DNA of 39,772 nucleotides, from positions 1 through 39,772 of the forward strand of contig CANQAX010000006.1 in assembly GCA_947589235.1 (NCBI GenBank), read 5' to 3'. The notes beneath the pieces were generated by a model. That model was not told the DNA's origin. It ran no database searches and worked only from the letters and a program-made list of their open reading frames with translations. A program made the translations under genes and the position numbers. Source of the DNA: an uncultured Clostridia bacterium (lineage in GTDB: Bacteria > Bacillota > Clostridia > Christensenellales > Borkfalkiaceae). Shown one piece after another: positions 15,075 through 23,932 of this stretch; positions within the stretch are counted from its first letter, which is position 1; each line of letters starts with the position of its first letter.

Positions 15075-15779
15075 ATGAGGATCAACAAATTTCTTGCGGA
15101 ACAGGGGATCGCTTCCCGCAGGGGGGCGGATGCCATCGTTGCCGAGGGAAGGGTTTTCATCAACGGGAAGCCTGCGGGCGCGGGCGACGACGTCGGCGAG
15201 AACGACGAAGTGACGTTGGACGGAAAGATCCTTTCCCACAAGATCAAGTTTGAATATTACCTTCTCAATAAGCCGAAGGGCTGCGTGTGCACGGTGAAGG
15301 ACGAAAAGGGCAGAAAGACGGTGCTCGACTTCCTTCCCGCGGGCGCAGGGCGGGTGTTCCCCGTGGGGAGGCTCGACTACGACACCGAGGGGCTGCTGCT
15401 CCTCACGAACGACGGCGACCTCGCCTTCCGCCTCACCGCCCCGCAGACCGAGATCCCCAAGCTCTATCTCGTCCGCGTCGAGGGGAGCGTGACGCCCGTT
15501 CAGCTCAACCGCCTGCGCGCGGGGGTGGAGATCGCGCCCGGGGTCATGACGGGGAAGTGCAGGGTGAACGTCGTCGAGACGAACAAGGAATACACCAAGC
15601 TGCACGTCGTGCTCACCGAGGGGAAGTACCGCGAGATCCGCCGCATGTTCGACGCCGTGGGGAAGAAGGTCGTGTTCCTCAAGCGCCTGCGGCTCGGCGA
15701 GCTCACCATCTCGGGGCTCGACCGCGGGCAGGTGCGGAAACTCACCCCCGAAGAGGTGTTTTACCTCAAAAATCTGTAA
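15075..15779 (+). CDS. rluB: rRNA pseudouridine synthase, RsuA/RluB family
   Basis: The 234-residue enzyme isomerises specific uridines in rRNA. Residues 1-48 are an S4 RNA-binding domain (MRINKFLAEQGIASRRGADA). The catalytic motif is GRLDYDTEGLLLLTNDG with Asp101, and the C-terminal pattern GKYREIRRMFDAVGKKVVFL then KRLRLGEL is typical. Whether the target is 23S (RluB) or 16S (RsuA) cannot be told safely from sequence; genes beside scpAB/dacB in Firmicutes are usually annotated RluB. The gene has its own promoter and ends at a hairpin shared with convergent lexA. Confidence 0.93.
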   Translation: MRINKFLAEQGIASRRGADAIVAEGRVFINGKPAGAGDDVGENDEVTLDGKILSHKIKFEYYLLNKPKGCVCTVKDEKGRKTVLDFLPAGAGRVFPVGRLDYDTEGLLLLTNDGDLAFRLTAPQTEIPKLYLVRVEGSVTPVQLNRLRAGVEIAPGVMTGKCRVNVVETNKEYTKLHVVLTEGKYREIRRMFDAVGKKVVFLKRLRLGELTISGLDRGQVRKLTPEEVFYLKNL

Positions 15780-15785
15780 AAAGAC

Positions 15786-15810
15786 GCCGCCGCGGCAGAG
15801 CCGAGGCGGC
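15786..15810. terminator. Bidirectional terminator between rluB and lexA
   Basis: GCCGCC-G-CGGC pairs with GCCG-A-GGCGGC around loop AGA (stem 6+4 bp with one mismatch). On the minus strand it is followed by GTC and five T, a good terminator for lexA; on the plus strand the tract is AAAATTTT. Confidence 0.75.
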
Positions 15811-15823
15811 AAAATTTTATTCG

Positions 15824-16432
15824 TTAACCCATGCTGCGAAGGAGCCCGACGACCTTACCCAAGATCATGATGCTCTCCTGATTTTCGGGGATGATGTCCT
15901 CGAGGGCGGCATTTTCGGGGTGAAGGACGATCTTCCCGTCGCGGCGGAAGAGCCGCTTGACCGTCGCGCCCTCGTTCACGCCGTCGTCGAACATGGCAAC
16001 GACAATGTCGCCGTCGTCGGCGGTCTCCTGCCTGCGCACGACGATACGGTCGCCGTTCAGAATCCCCGCCTCGATCATCGAGTCGCCGTGGACGTTCAGA
16101 AGAAAGACGTCGCCGCCCCCGAACTGCGCGGAGGGCAGGGGAAAGTAGCCCTCGTTGTCCTCGACGGGGAGGATGGGCTGCCCAGCATTCACGGTGCCGA
16201 GGAGGGGAGCCCGCGTGCTCGAACCGCCGCGGACGGCGACAGCGCGCTTCTTGTTTTCCGCCTTTTCGAGCCTGCCTTGCTCCTTCAAGCGGTTGATATA
16301 GTCATAGGCGGTCGCGGTCGACTTGATGCCGAGGTCGCGGCACATGTCGCGCACCGTCGGGGGAAAGCCGTTCTCGTCGATATAGCGGTTGATGTATTCA
16401 AGAACTTCGGTGAGTTTGGACTGTTTGAGCAT
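15824..16432 (-). CDS. lexA: SOS repressor LexA
   Basis: LexA represses SOS genes and inactivates itself by autocleavage when RecA is activated. The 202-residue protein has an N-terminal winged helix (PPTVRDMCRDLGIKSTATAY), a cleavage site A83-G84 in LLGTVNAGQPILPVED, and the Ser-Lys dyad S118 (HGDSMIEAGIL) and K159 (ATVKRLFRR). The ATG at 16432 follows GGAGGT and gives the family N-terminus; an upstream in-frame start at 16480 would lie in the promoter. A LexA-type operator overlaps the -35 box, indicating autoregulation. Confidence 0.96.
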   Translation of the reverse strand: MLKQSKLTEVLEYINRYIDENGFPPTVRDMCRDLGIKSTATAYDYINRLKEQGRLEKAENKKRAVAVRGGSSTRAPLLGTVNAGQPILPVEDNEGYFPLPSAQFGGGDVFLLNVHGDSMIEAGILNGDRIVVRRQETADDGDIVVAMFDDGVNEGATVKRLFRRDGKIVLHPENAALEDIIPENQESIMILGKVVGLLRSMG

Positions 16433-16451
16433 GGTTTCACCTCCGATTCTC

Positions 16452-16480
16452 ATTATAGCACATAAAACGGAAATATGCAA
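16452..16480 (-). promoter_or_regulatory. SigA-type promoter of lexA
   Basis: On the minus strand TTGCAT (16475-16480) and TATAAT (16452-16457) are 17 bases apart. The leader of about 15 bases carries GGAGGT. Confidence 0.8.
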
Positions 16481-16490
16481 ACATTTGTTT
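16479..16490. promoter_or_regulatory. Probable LexA operator
   Basis: AAACATTTGTTT is a palindrome with the AAC-N4-GTT core of Gram-positive LexA boxes (consensus CGAAC-N4-GTTCG) and overlaps the lexA -35 box. It lies between the divergent lexA and cysteine-rich genes and could act on both. Confidence 0.6.
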
Positions 16491-16511
16491 TAAGATTTTC
16501 AAAAAAATTTC

Positions 16512-16540
16512 TTGATTTTTTTCGGAAACTGTGATATGAT
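16512..16540 (+). promoter_or_regulatory. Promoter of the cysteine-rich small gene, predicted leaderless
   Basis: TTGATT (16512-16517), 17 bases, TATGAT (16535-16540), with an extended -10 TG at 16532-16533. The ATG at 16547 is seven bases past the -10 box, that is, at the expected transcription start. Confidence 0.75.
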
Positions 16541-16546
16541 TGGGGC

Positions 16547-16729
16547 ATGGAAAGGAAGATGTGCGTTCTCGACGAAAATAAGGAGTGCGACGGCTGCATG
16601 GAGTGCGAAGTGTGCGACCTCGATCCGTCCAAGCCGTGCACCAACTGCGGCAAGTGTCTCGACATCCGCGACTACGCCGCCATCAAGATCGACAAAATAT
16701 ACACCGACCCGAAGGATTATCACGAGTGA
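16547..16729 (+). CDS. Small cysteine-rich protein, putative metal or Fe-S binding
   Basis: The 60-residue product has eight cysteines beyond none elsewhere of note: one in KMCVLDENKEC and then CDGCMECEVCD and PCTNCGKC, that is CxxCxxCxxC followed by CxxCxxC spacing. This looks like a zinc or iron-sulfur binding knuckle. Similar small proteins starting with a VLD-x-x-KEC pattern are, to my knowledge, seen in Clostridia but have no known function. It is divergent from lexA with a LexA-type operator between them, has a near-consensus promoter with the ATG at the predicted start site, and ends in a bidirectional terminator. Confidence 0.85.
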   Translation: MERKMCVLDENKECDGCMECEVCDLDPSKPCTNCGKCLDIRDYAAIKIDKIYTDPKDYHE

Positions 16730-16734
16730 AAAAC

Positions 16735-16758
16735 GACCCCGAACGGGGTCATTTTTTT
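16735..16758. terminator. Bidirectional terminator between the cysteine-rich gene and hflX
   Basis: GACCCC (16735-16740), loop GAAC and GGGGTC (16745-16750), then A and seven T on the plus strand. On the minus strand the same stem is followed by G and five T. The hflX stop codon lies within it. Confidence 0.88.
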
Positions 16759-17954
16759 AGGAAAGGGGCAAATTTTTCGGAGTACACCTCGGGGACGATT
16801 GCCTCGATCTCGGCGCCTTCTTCTAAATAGGTCGCCTTTTTTTCTCGGTACAGCCCGCGGAGGGAGCCGAATGCCGCCATGTCGCGGTAGGGGACGAAGA
16901 AGGTCGTCTCGCGGAAGGCTTCCTTGAGCTCCGAAAAGATGCGCGCCTTGAGCTCGCCGAGCCCCGCGCCCGTCTTGGCGGAGATCTTCACGCAGTCCGA
17001 GGGGAAGATCTCGTAGGGCGCAAGGTCGCATTTGTTCATCACGACGAGGCGGGGCGCATCGAAGGAGAGCTCGTCGAGCGTCGAGAGGGTGGTGCGGAGC
17101 TGCGTCTCGTAGGGACCCGAGGCGTCGCAAACGATGAGAGCGAGGTCGCAGTTGAGCGCGCTCTCGAGGGTGGAATGGAACGCCTCGATGAGGGAATGGG
17201 GGAGCGCCTGCAGGAACCCGACGGTGTCGACGAGAAGGAAGGAGAATCCCTCAATCTCGAAGGCGCGGGCGGTGGGGTCGAGGGTCGCAAAGAGGGCGTC
17301 CTTCACGAGCACGTCCGAGCCCGTAAGGGCATTGAGGAGGGTGGATTTCCCCGTGTTTGTGTACCCGACGAGCGCAATCGTGCGCACGAGCTCCTTCTTC
17401 CGACGCTCGGTGCGGCGCATGCGGCGCAATTCGGTCTCCTTGAGCCGCGCTTCGAGCGTTCGGATGCGCGCACGGATGTGCCGTCTGTCCGTTTCGAGCT
17501 TGCTCTCGCCGGGACCGCGCGTTCCGATCCCGCCGCCCAAGCGGGAGAGCGCGCCGCCCTTGCCGTGAAGGCGGGGGTACAGATATTTGAGCTGTGCGAG
17601 CTCGACCTGCAGCTTTCCCTCGCTGCTCGCCGCGCGGAGGGCGAAGATGTCGAGAATGAGCGTCGTGCGGTCGATGATTTTCCTGTCGCCGAGCGCCTTG
17701 GAGAGATTGGCCGTCTGCGAGGGGGTGAGTTCGCCGTTGAAGAGGACGGTGACGTCGAGCCCCTCGAGCCGTTCGCGCAGTTCGGCGAGCTTTCCCTCGC
17801 CGATATAGGTGGCGGGGTTGACTTCACGGATGCGCTGATAGAGGGTGCCCGCATAGTCCGCGCCCGCGCTCTCGATGAGGGCGACCGCCTCGTCGTGCAG
17901 GACGCGCGGATCTTCACCCTCGACGGGCTGTATGACGTAGACCGCCTCGCTCAT
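16749..17954 (-). CDS. hflX: GTPase HflX
   Basis: HflX is a ribosome-associated GTPase that splits stalled or stressed 70S ribosomes. The 401-residue protein has the HflX N-terminal domain with [14 protein letters not shown] and [14 protein letters not shown], the glycine-rich [11 protein letters not shown] (141-151), a coiled segment (160-190), and the GTPase motifs G1 GYTNTGKST (197-205), G3 DTVGF (243-247), G4 NKCD and G5 SAKTG. The ATG overlaps the stop of the upstream tyrosine recombinase (ATGA), so both share a transcript driven by the promoter at 19013-19041. Confidence 0.95.
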   Translation of the reverse strand: MSEAVYVIQPVEGEDPRVLHDEAVALIESAGADYAGTLYQRIREVNPATYIGEGKLAELRERLEGLDVTVLFNGELTPSQTANLSKALGDRKIIDRTTLILDIFALRAASSEGKLQVELAQLKYLYPRLHGKGGALSRLGGGIGTRGPGESKLETDRRHIRARIRTLEARLKETELRRMRRTERRKKELVRTIALVGYTNTGKSTLLNALTGSDVLVKDALFATLDPTARAFEIEGFSFLLVDTVGFLQALPHSLIEAFHSTLESALNCDLALIVCDASGPYETQLRTTLSTLDELSFDAPRLVVMNKCDLAPYEIFPSDCVKISAKTGAGLGELKARIFSELKEAFRETTFFVPYRDMAAFGSLRGLYREKKATYLEEGAEIEAIVPEVYSEKFAPFLKK

Positions 17955-19006
17955 TCGTCGTCCTTCCTGTGCAGTTTGACGGCGGAGGCGACGGAACGGC
18001 GGTGATCCTCGGTGATGGCGGCGTAGTGCTTCCGCGTGGTGTTCACGTCCTTGTGCCCGAGCACGTCGGCGACGATGTAGATGTCGCCCGTCTCGCGATA
18101 CAGCGCGGTGCCGTAGGTCGAGCGCAGCTTGTGCGGGGTGATCTTTTTGAGCGGCGTGACGATCTTCGCGTACTTTTTCACGAGATTTTCGACCGCGCGG
18201 ACGGTGATACGCCTGTATTGAAGGGATAAAAAGAGGGGAGAGGGGGACTCGTCGGGAACACGCGGGTCCTCCTCCTTTTGCGCGAGGTACGCCGCAAGCG
18301 CCTCGGCGACCTCGTCCGAGAAGTAGAGGATTGCCTGATTTCCGCCCTTCCGCGTGACGACAAAGGAGTTGTTCGAGAAATCGATGCTCTCGTTGTCGAG
18401 CCCGACGAGCTCGGAGATACGGATACCGGTGCCGAGCAAAAGGGTGACGATCGCGGTGTCGCGGACCTTCGTCTTGTCGTGGTAGCCCGCGGCATGCGAC
18501 GAGAGCCCGTTTCCCGCCTCGGCTGTCTCGATGAGGGAGGAGATCTCGTCGCCCTCGAGGCGGACGATCTCCTTTTCATGCAGTTTGGGCGTCGCGACCT
18601 TCGCCGTGTTGTTGACCTCGAGCAGACCCTTGTTAAAGAAGTACTTGAAGAGGGAACGGACGGTGGAGAGCTTCCGCGCCTTGGCGCGCTCGTCGCAGGA
18701 GAGGCGGCGCTCGCCGTAGCGGTAGTTGGAGAGATAGGAGAGGAAGATCTCAATGTCGGTGTCCGTCACGCTGTCGAGGTCCTCGAGGGTGATCTCGGTG
18801 ATCTTCTTGCTGCGAAATTTTTTCTTGCAGAGGAAATCGAAGAAGATGCGGAGGTCATAGACGTAATTGAGGCGGGTGAGGGTGCTCGTGCGCGTCTCGA
18901 CGCCGCGGAAAAAATCTTCGCAGAAGGGGGGGAGCTCGGAGAGGAGTTCCTCGATTTTGTCGAGATTGCGAAGGTTGCGTTCCTGATAGTAATCGGTCGT
19001 GCTCAT
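17951..19006 (-). CDS. Tyrosine recombinase, XerC/XerD-like
   Basis: The 351-residue protein is a complete tyrosine recombinase: an N-terminal SAM-like DNA-binding domain (about 25-130) and a catalytic domain with R196 (GTGIRISEL), K220 (TRKGGNQA), H292 and R295 (HKLRSTYGT), H318 ([13 protein letters not shown]) and nucleophile Y328. It is about 50 residues longer than XerC/XerD, partly through an N-terminal arm of 30 residues. No phage or integron genes are near, so a chromosomal role such as dimer resolution is plausible but unproven. Its start codon is six bases after a perfect consensus promoter, without a ribosome binding site. A repeat-rich 622-bp region lies directly upstream. Confidence 0.9.
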   Translation of the reverse strand: MSTTDYYQERNLRNLDKIEELLSELPPFCEDFFRGVETRTSTLTRLNYVYDLRIFFDFLCKKKFRSKKITEITLEDLDSVTDTDIEIFLSYLSNYRYGERRLSCDERAKARKLSTVRSLFKYFFNKGLLEVNNTAKVATPKLHEKEIVRLEGDEISSLIETAEAGNGLSSHAAGYHDKTKVRDTAIVTLLLGTGIRISELVGLDNESIDFSNNSFVVTRKGGNQAILYFSDEVAEALAAYLAQKEEDPRVPDESPSPLFLSLQYRRITVRAVENLVKKYAKIVTPLKKITPHKLRSTYGTALYRETGDIYIVADVLGHKDVNTTRKHYAAITEDHRRSVASAVKLHRKDDE

Positions 19007-19012
19007 GCCGTC

Positions 19013-19041
19013 ATTATAACACGAAGGAGAACGGTTGTCAA
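19013..19041 (-). promoter_or_regulatory. Consensus SigA promoter of the recombinase-hflX operon, predicted leaderless
   Basis: On the minus strand TTGACA (19036-19041), 17 bases, TATAAT (19013-19018): a perfect consensus. The ATG (19006) is six bases after the -10 box, at the expected start of transcription. Confidence 0.88.
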
Positions 19042-19162
19042 TTTTACGAAGAGTTGAGGGGAAAATTTTCGGAAATTTTCAAAGCAGTGCCCCCTCGGGG
19101 GAGAGGAAAAATGCCGCCCCGAACAATCATTAACTATTCGCAAAAGCCTAATTTTACGAAGA
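19040..19162 (+). repeat. Pair of 13-bp direct repeats upstream of the recombinase
   Basis: AATTTTACGAAGA occurs at 19040-19052 and 19150-19162, exactly 110 bases apart, with looser similarity (a T-rich then G-rich stretch) continuing after each. The first copy abuts the -35 box of the recombinase promoter. Confidence 0.7.
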
Positions 19163-19238
19163 CTTTGGGGTAAAAAAGGGTATCAATTGACCGAGTACCT
19201 GACCGATTCCTTGATTTTGATGTTGTTTTGCGGGAAAA

Positions 19239-19480
19239 CCCGCGCAAAAAAATTCTGATTTTTCTCAAGCCTCCGTACAAAAGCCCGCAAAATATTTCGG
19301 GTTTTTTCTCAACCCGCCGTATCAACGCCCGCAAAAAATTTCGGGTTTTTTCTCAACCCGCCGTATCAACGCCCGCAAAAAATTTCTTTTTTTTCTCGAG
19401 CCGTCATACAGACGCCCGCAAAATATTTCGGGTTTTTTCTCAAGCCGTCATACAGACGCCCGCAAAATTTCCGCAAAAAA
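19239..19480 (+). repeat. Tandem array of about five 44-bp units
   Basis: Units begin with CCCGCAAAA near 19284, 19328, 19372 and 19415, with lengths 44, 44, 43 and 44, and a diverged unit before (19239-19283) and a partial one after (from 19459). Each full unit runs CCCGCAAAA, AT-rich, CGGG, a T-rich tract with CTCAA or CTCGAG, then a CCGTATCAACG or CCGTCATACAGACG ending. CCCG and CGGG can pair and are followed by six T, a terminator-like layout. The period is not a multiple of three, so it is not a coding repeat. Spacers are not unique, so it is not CRISPR. Confidence 0.85.
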
Positions 19481-19498
19481 TCGGGAATTTTGCGGAAA
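19468..19498. repeat. 11-bp inverted repeat at the end of the tandem array
   Basis: TTTCCGCAAAA (19468-19478) and TTTTGCGGAAA (19488-19498) are exact reverse complements around a nine-base loop. Confidence 0.75.
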
Positions 19499-19570
19499 AT
19501 CTCCGCAAATCTTCTGATTTTCCGTGATTTTTGCCGCATTTTGCGCTTTCCGCCGTACTTCCTCCCAAAC

Positions 19571-19597
19571 AAAAAAATCGCGGCGAATGTTCGCCGC
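19571..19597 (-). terminator. Intrinsic terminator of the glycogen operon
   Basis: On the minus strand GCGGCGAA, loop CA, TTCGCCGC forms an 8-bp stem followed by GA and seven T. It lies about 30 bases after the GH13 gene stop. Confidence 0.9.
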
Positions 19598-19603
19598 TGC
19601 CGC

Positions 19604-19637
19604 TATTATGTCTGACATAGTATTTATGTCAGACATA
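19604..19637. repeat. Near-palindromic repeat, copy C, within a 13-bp inverted repeat
   Basis: On the minus strand 19604-19622 reads TACTATGTCAGACATAATA, one base different from copy A. TATGTCTGACATA (19607-19619) and TATGTCAGACATA (19625-19637) are perfect reverse complements around GTATT. The stop codon of the GH13 gene (19629-19631) lies in the right arm. Confidence 0.8.
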
Positions 19638-21470
19638 GGTTTCCGCTTTCGTGAGAATCCCGTACGAGAATCCGTCGATCCGCACCCTATCTTGGTATGT
19701 CTTTCCCGAGAGATGCTCGTAATAGGTTCCGTCAAGGCGGATGTTGTACTCCCCGTGCGAATTATTGGCAAAGACGTACGCTTCCCTTTCTCCCTTCTTC
19801 CTGCGGAACATGTAGAAGTTCGCGTCGGCGTAGACTTCGTCGTATTCGCCGTCCTTGAAGAGTTCGGAGAGCGTCTCGGAGCGGAGTTTGCCGAGTTTGC
19901 GGTAGAATGCCTCGATGTCGCAGCCCGTGCGTTCCCACTCGAAACAGCCGCGGCAGAACGGGTCCTGAAAGCCCTCCATTCCGACTTCGTCGCCGTAGTA
20001 GATACAGGGGACCCCCGGGAGCGTGAATTGCAGTGTCGCCGCCATGAACAGCTTTTTGGTCGCCTCCTCCCGCTCCTGCTCTGTCAGGCGCGAGCGCGAC
20101 ATTTCTTCCTTGTCCGAGCAGTGTTTCCCGCTTAGAACCGTGAGAATGCGCGGCGTGTCGTGCGTTCCGAGGATGTTCATGAGGCAGTCGAGCGTCTGTT
20201 TCGGGTAATTGTCGACGAGGGACGCGACCGTCTCGCGGAGCTGCGTCGTGTTTCCCGAGAGCACGAAGTTCAGAATGGCGTCCTTCAGCGGGTAATTCAT
20301 CACGCTGTCGAGCTCTTTTCCCTGCAAATAGTGCCTGCGCTCGTCGTAGGCGATCTTGTTGGAGGCGTCCTCCCAAACCTCGCCGATGACGACGGCGGAC
20401 GGGTCTTCCGTCTTGACGGCGCCGCGGAGCTCCTCGAGGAAGAAGTCGGGCAGCTCGTCGGCAACGTCGAGCCGCCACCCCGAGATTCCGTGCCGCATCC
20501 AGCTGCGGACGACGCCGTTTTCGCCGAGAATGAACTCCCTGTACGCGGGATTTGCCTCGTTCACGGCGGGAAGCGTGTCGATCCCCCACCAACTCTCGTA
20601 CGAATCGGGAAAGTCGCGGAAGCGGTACCACGAAAAATAGGGAGAATCGGGCGACTGGTGCGCGCCGAGCTCCTCCTTGTACCGCCCGTATTTGTTGAAG
20701 TAGCGGCTGTCATCGCCCGTGTGGTTGAACACGCCGTCGAGGATCACGCGGATGCCGCGCTCCTTTGCCGCCGAAAGAAGAGCGTCGAAGTCCGCCTCGG
20801 TGCCGAGGAGACCGTCGAGTTTCCTGTAATCGCCCGTGTCGTAGCGGTGGTTGGAATACGCCTCAAACACGGGATTGAAGTAGATGGCGCTCACGTGAAG
20901 GGAGCGGAGATAGTCGAGTTTTTCGCGGATCCCGTTGAAATTTCCGCCGAAAAAGTCGTTATTGAGCACCTTTCCGAACTCATTCGGGCGGAAACTCGGC
21001 GTCCCGCCCCAGTCGCGGCGCAGAATCTTGTGCGGCGGAACGGGATATTCCCCCGACTTATAAAAGCGGTCGGGGAAGATCTGGTACATCACGCCGCCCT
21101 TGATCCAGTCGGGCGTCGAATACTCCGAAGAATAGACGGTGATCTGCCAGTCCTGCGGGTGGTCGGTCAAGACCCCCTCGCGGAATTTTCCGCACCCGAG
21201 ACTGCGCCCGCCGAGGCGGAAATGGTAGAAATACAGCCCCGTCCGGTGAAAGCGGAGCGAAATGCAGAAGCCGTAACGCGTCCTCCGCATGGGAAGTTCG
21301 CGGCACTCCTTGCCGTCCTCGTGCAGAACGAGCATACAAACGTCGGCGGAGAAGTCAGCTTCTCCGCCTTGCTTGTCTTTGAAAACCCGAAGGGTCACCT
21401 TTCCGGAGCGCGGTACGGCACCCGTCAGGCTCTTACATTCCTTTTTCAGGGGATTGTAGGAGTAACGCAT
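19629..21470 (-). CDS. GH13 family alpha-glycosidase, neopullulanase/maltodextrin type
   Basis: The 613-residue protein is an alpha-amylase-family enzyme acting on alpha-glucans. It has an N-terminal beta domain (1-120) and a TIM barrel with region I-like YFNPVFEAYSNHRYDTGDY, DGVFNHTG (245-252), nucleophile D335 (GWRLDVADE), acid/base E364 (VIGEVWED) and D438 (ILGTHDTPR). No signal peptide is present, so it acts in the cytosol, presumably trimming branches or maltodextrins released by glycogen phosphorylase encoded three bases upstream. Exact specificity (1,4 or 1,6 bonds) cannot be told. No separate glgX gene is in the cluster, which supports a debranching role as inference. The stop codon lies inside a palindromic repeat. 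Confidence 0.9.
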   Translation of the reverse strand: MRYSYNPLKKECKSLTGAVPRSGKVTLRVFKDKQGGEADFSADVCMLVLHEDGKECRELPMRRTRYGFCISLRFHRTGLYFYHFRLGGRSLGCGKFREGVLTDHPQDWQITVYSSEYSTPDWIKGGVMYQIFPDRFYKSGEYPVPPHKILRRDWGGTPSFRPNEFGKVLNNDFFGGNFNGIREKLDYLRSLHVSAIYFNPVFEAYSNHRYDTGDYRKLDGLLGTEADFDALLSAAKERGIRVILDGVFNHTGDDSRYFNKYGRYKEELGAHQSPDSPYFSWYRFRDFPDSYESWWGIDTLPAVNEANPAYREFILGENGVVRSWMRHGISGWRLDVADELPDFFLEELRGAVKTEDPSAVVIGEVWEDASNKIAYDERRHYLQGKELDSVMNYPLKDAILNFVLSGNTTQLRETVASLVDNYPKQTLDCLMNILGTHDTPRILTVLSGKHCSDKEEMSRSRLTEQEREEATKKLFMAATLQFTLPGVPCIYYGDEVGMEGFQDPFCRGCFEWERTGCDIEAFYRKLGKLRSETLSELFKDGEYDEVYADANFYMFRRKKGEREAYVFANNSHGEYNIRLDGTYYEHLSGKTYQDRVRIDGFSYGILTKAETYV

Positions 21471-21473
21471 AGA

Positions 21474-23900
<2,427 letters not shown>

Positions 23901-23932
23901 ACTGTTCTCCTGATTTTGTCCCATCCCCTCGG

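Larger units (their letters stand above)
19007..19628. other. 622-bp gene-free, repeat-rich region
   Basis: No convincing gene is present. From left to right it holds the recombinase promoter (19013-19041), a 13-bp direct repeat pair 110 bases apart (19040-19052 and 19150-19162), an 8-bp hairpin with TCGG loop (19061-19080), a CCCCC-TC-GGGGG hairpin (19090-19101), a GCGGG-AAAA-CCCGC hairpin (19230-19243), a 44-bp tandem array (19239-19480), an 11-bp inverted repeat (19468-19498), the terminator of the GH13 gene (19571-19597) and a palindromic repeat (19604-19637). The composition is much more AT-rich than the surrounding genes. Confidence 0.8.

Noticed and set aside
17951..19006. Integrated mobile element carried by the tyrosine recombinase
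   Set aside because: No phage, conjugation or cargo genes, no attachment-site duplication, and the gene is coupled to hflX.
19239..19480. CRISPR array
   Set aside because: The whole 44-bp unit recurs with no unique spacers and no cas genes are nearby.
19228..19572. Open frames on both strands across the tandem array, with repeated peptide-like segments
   Set aside because: The 44-base period is not a multiple of three, there is no ribosome site, and the frames follow the DNA repeat. They are not genes.
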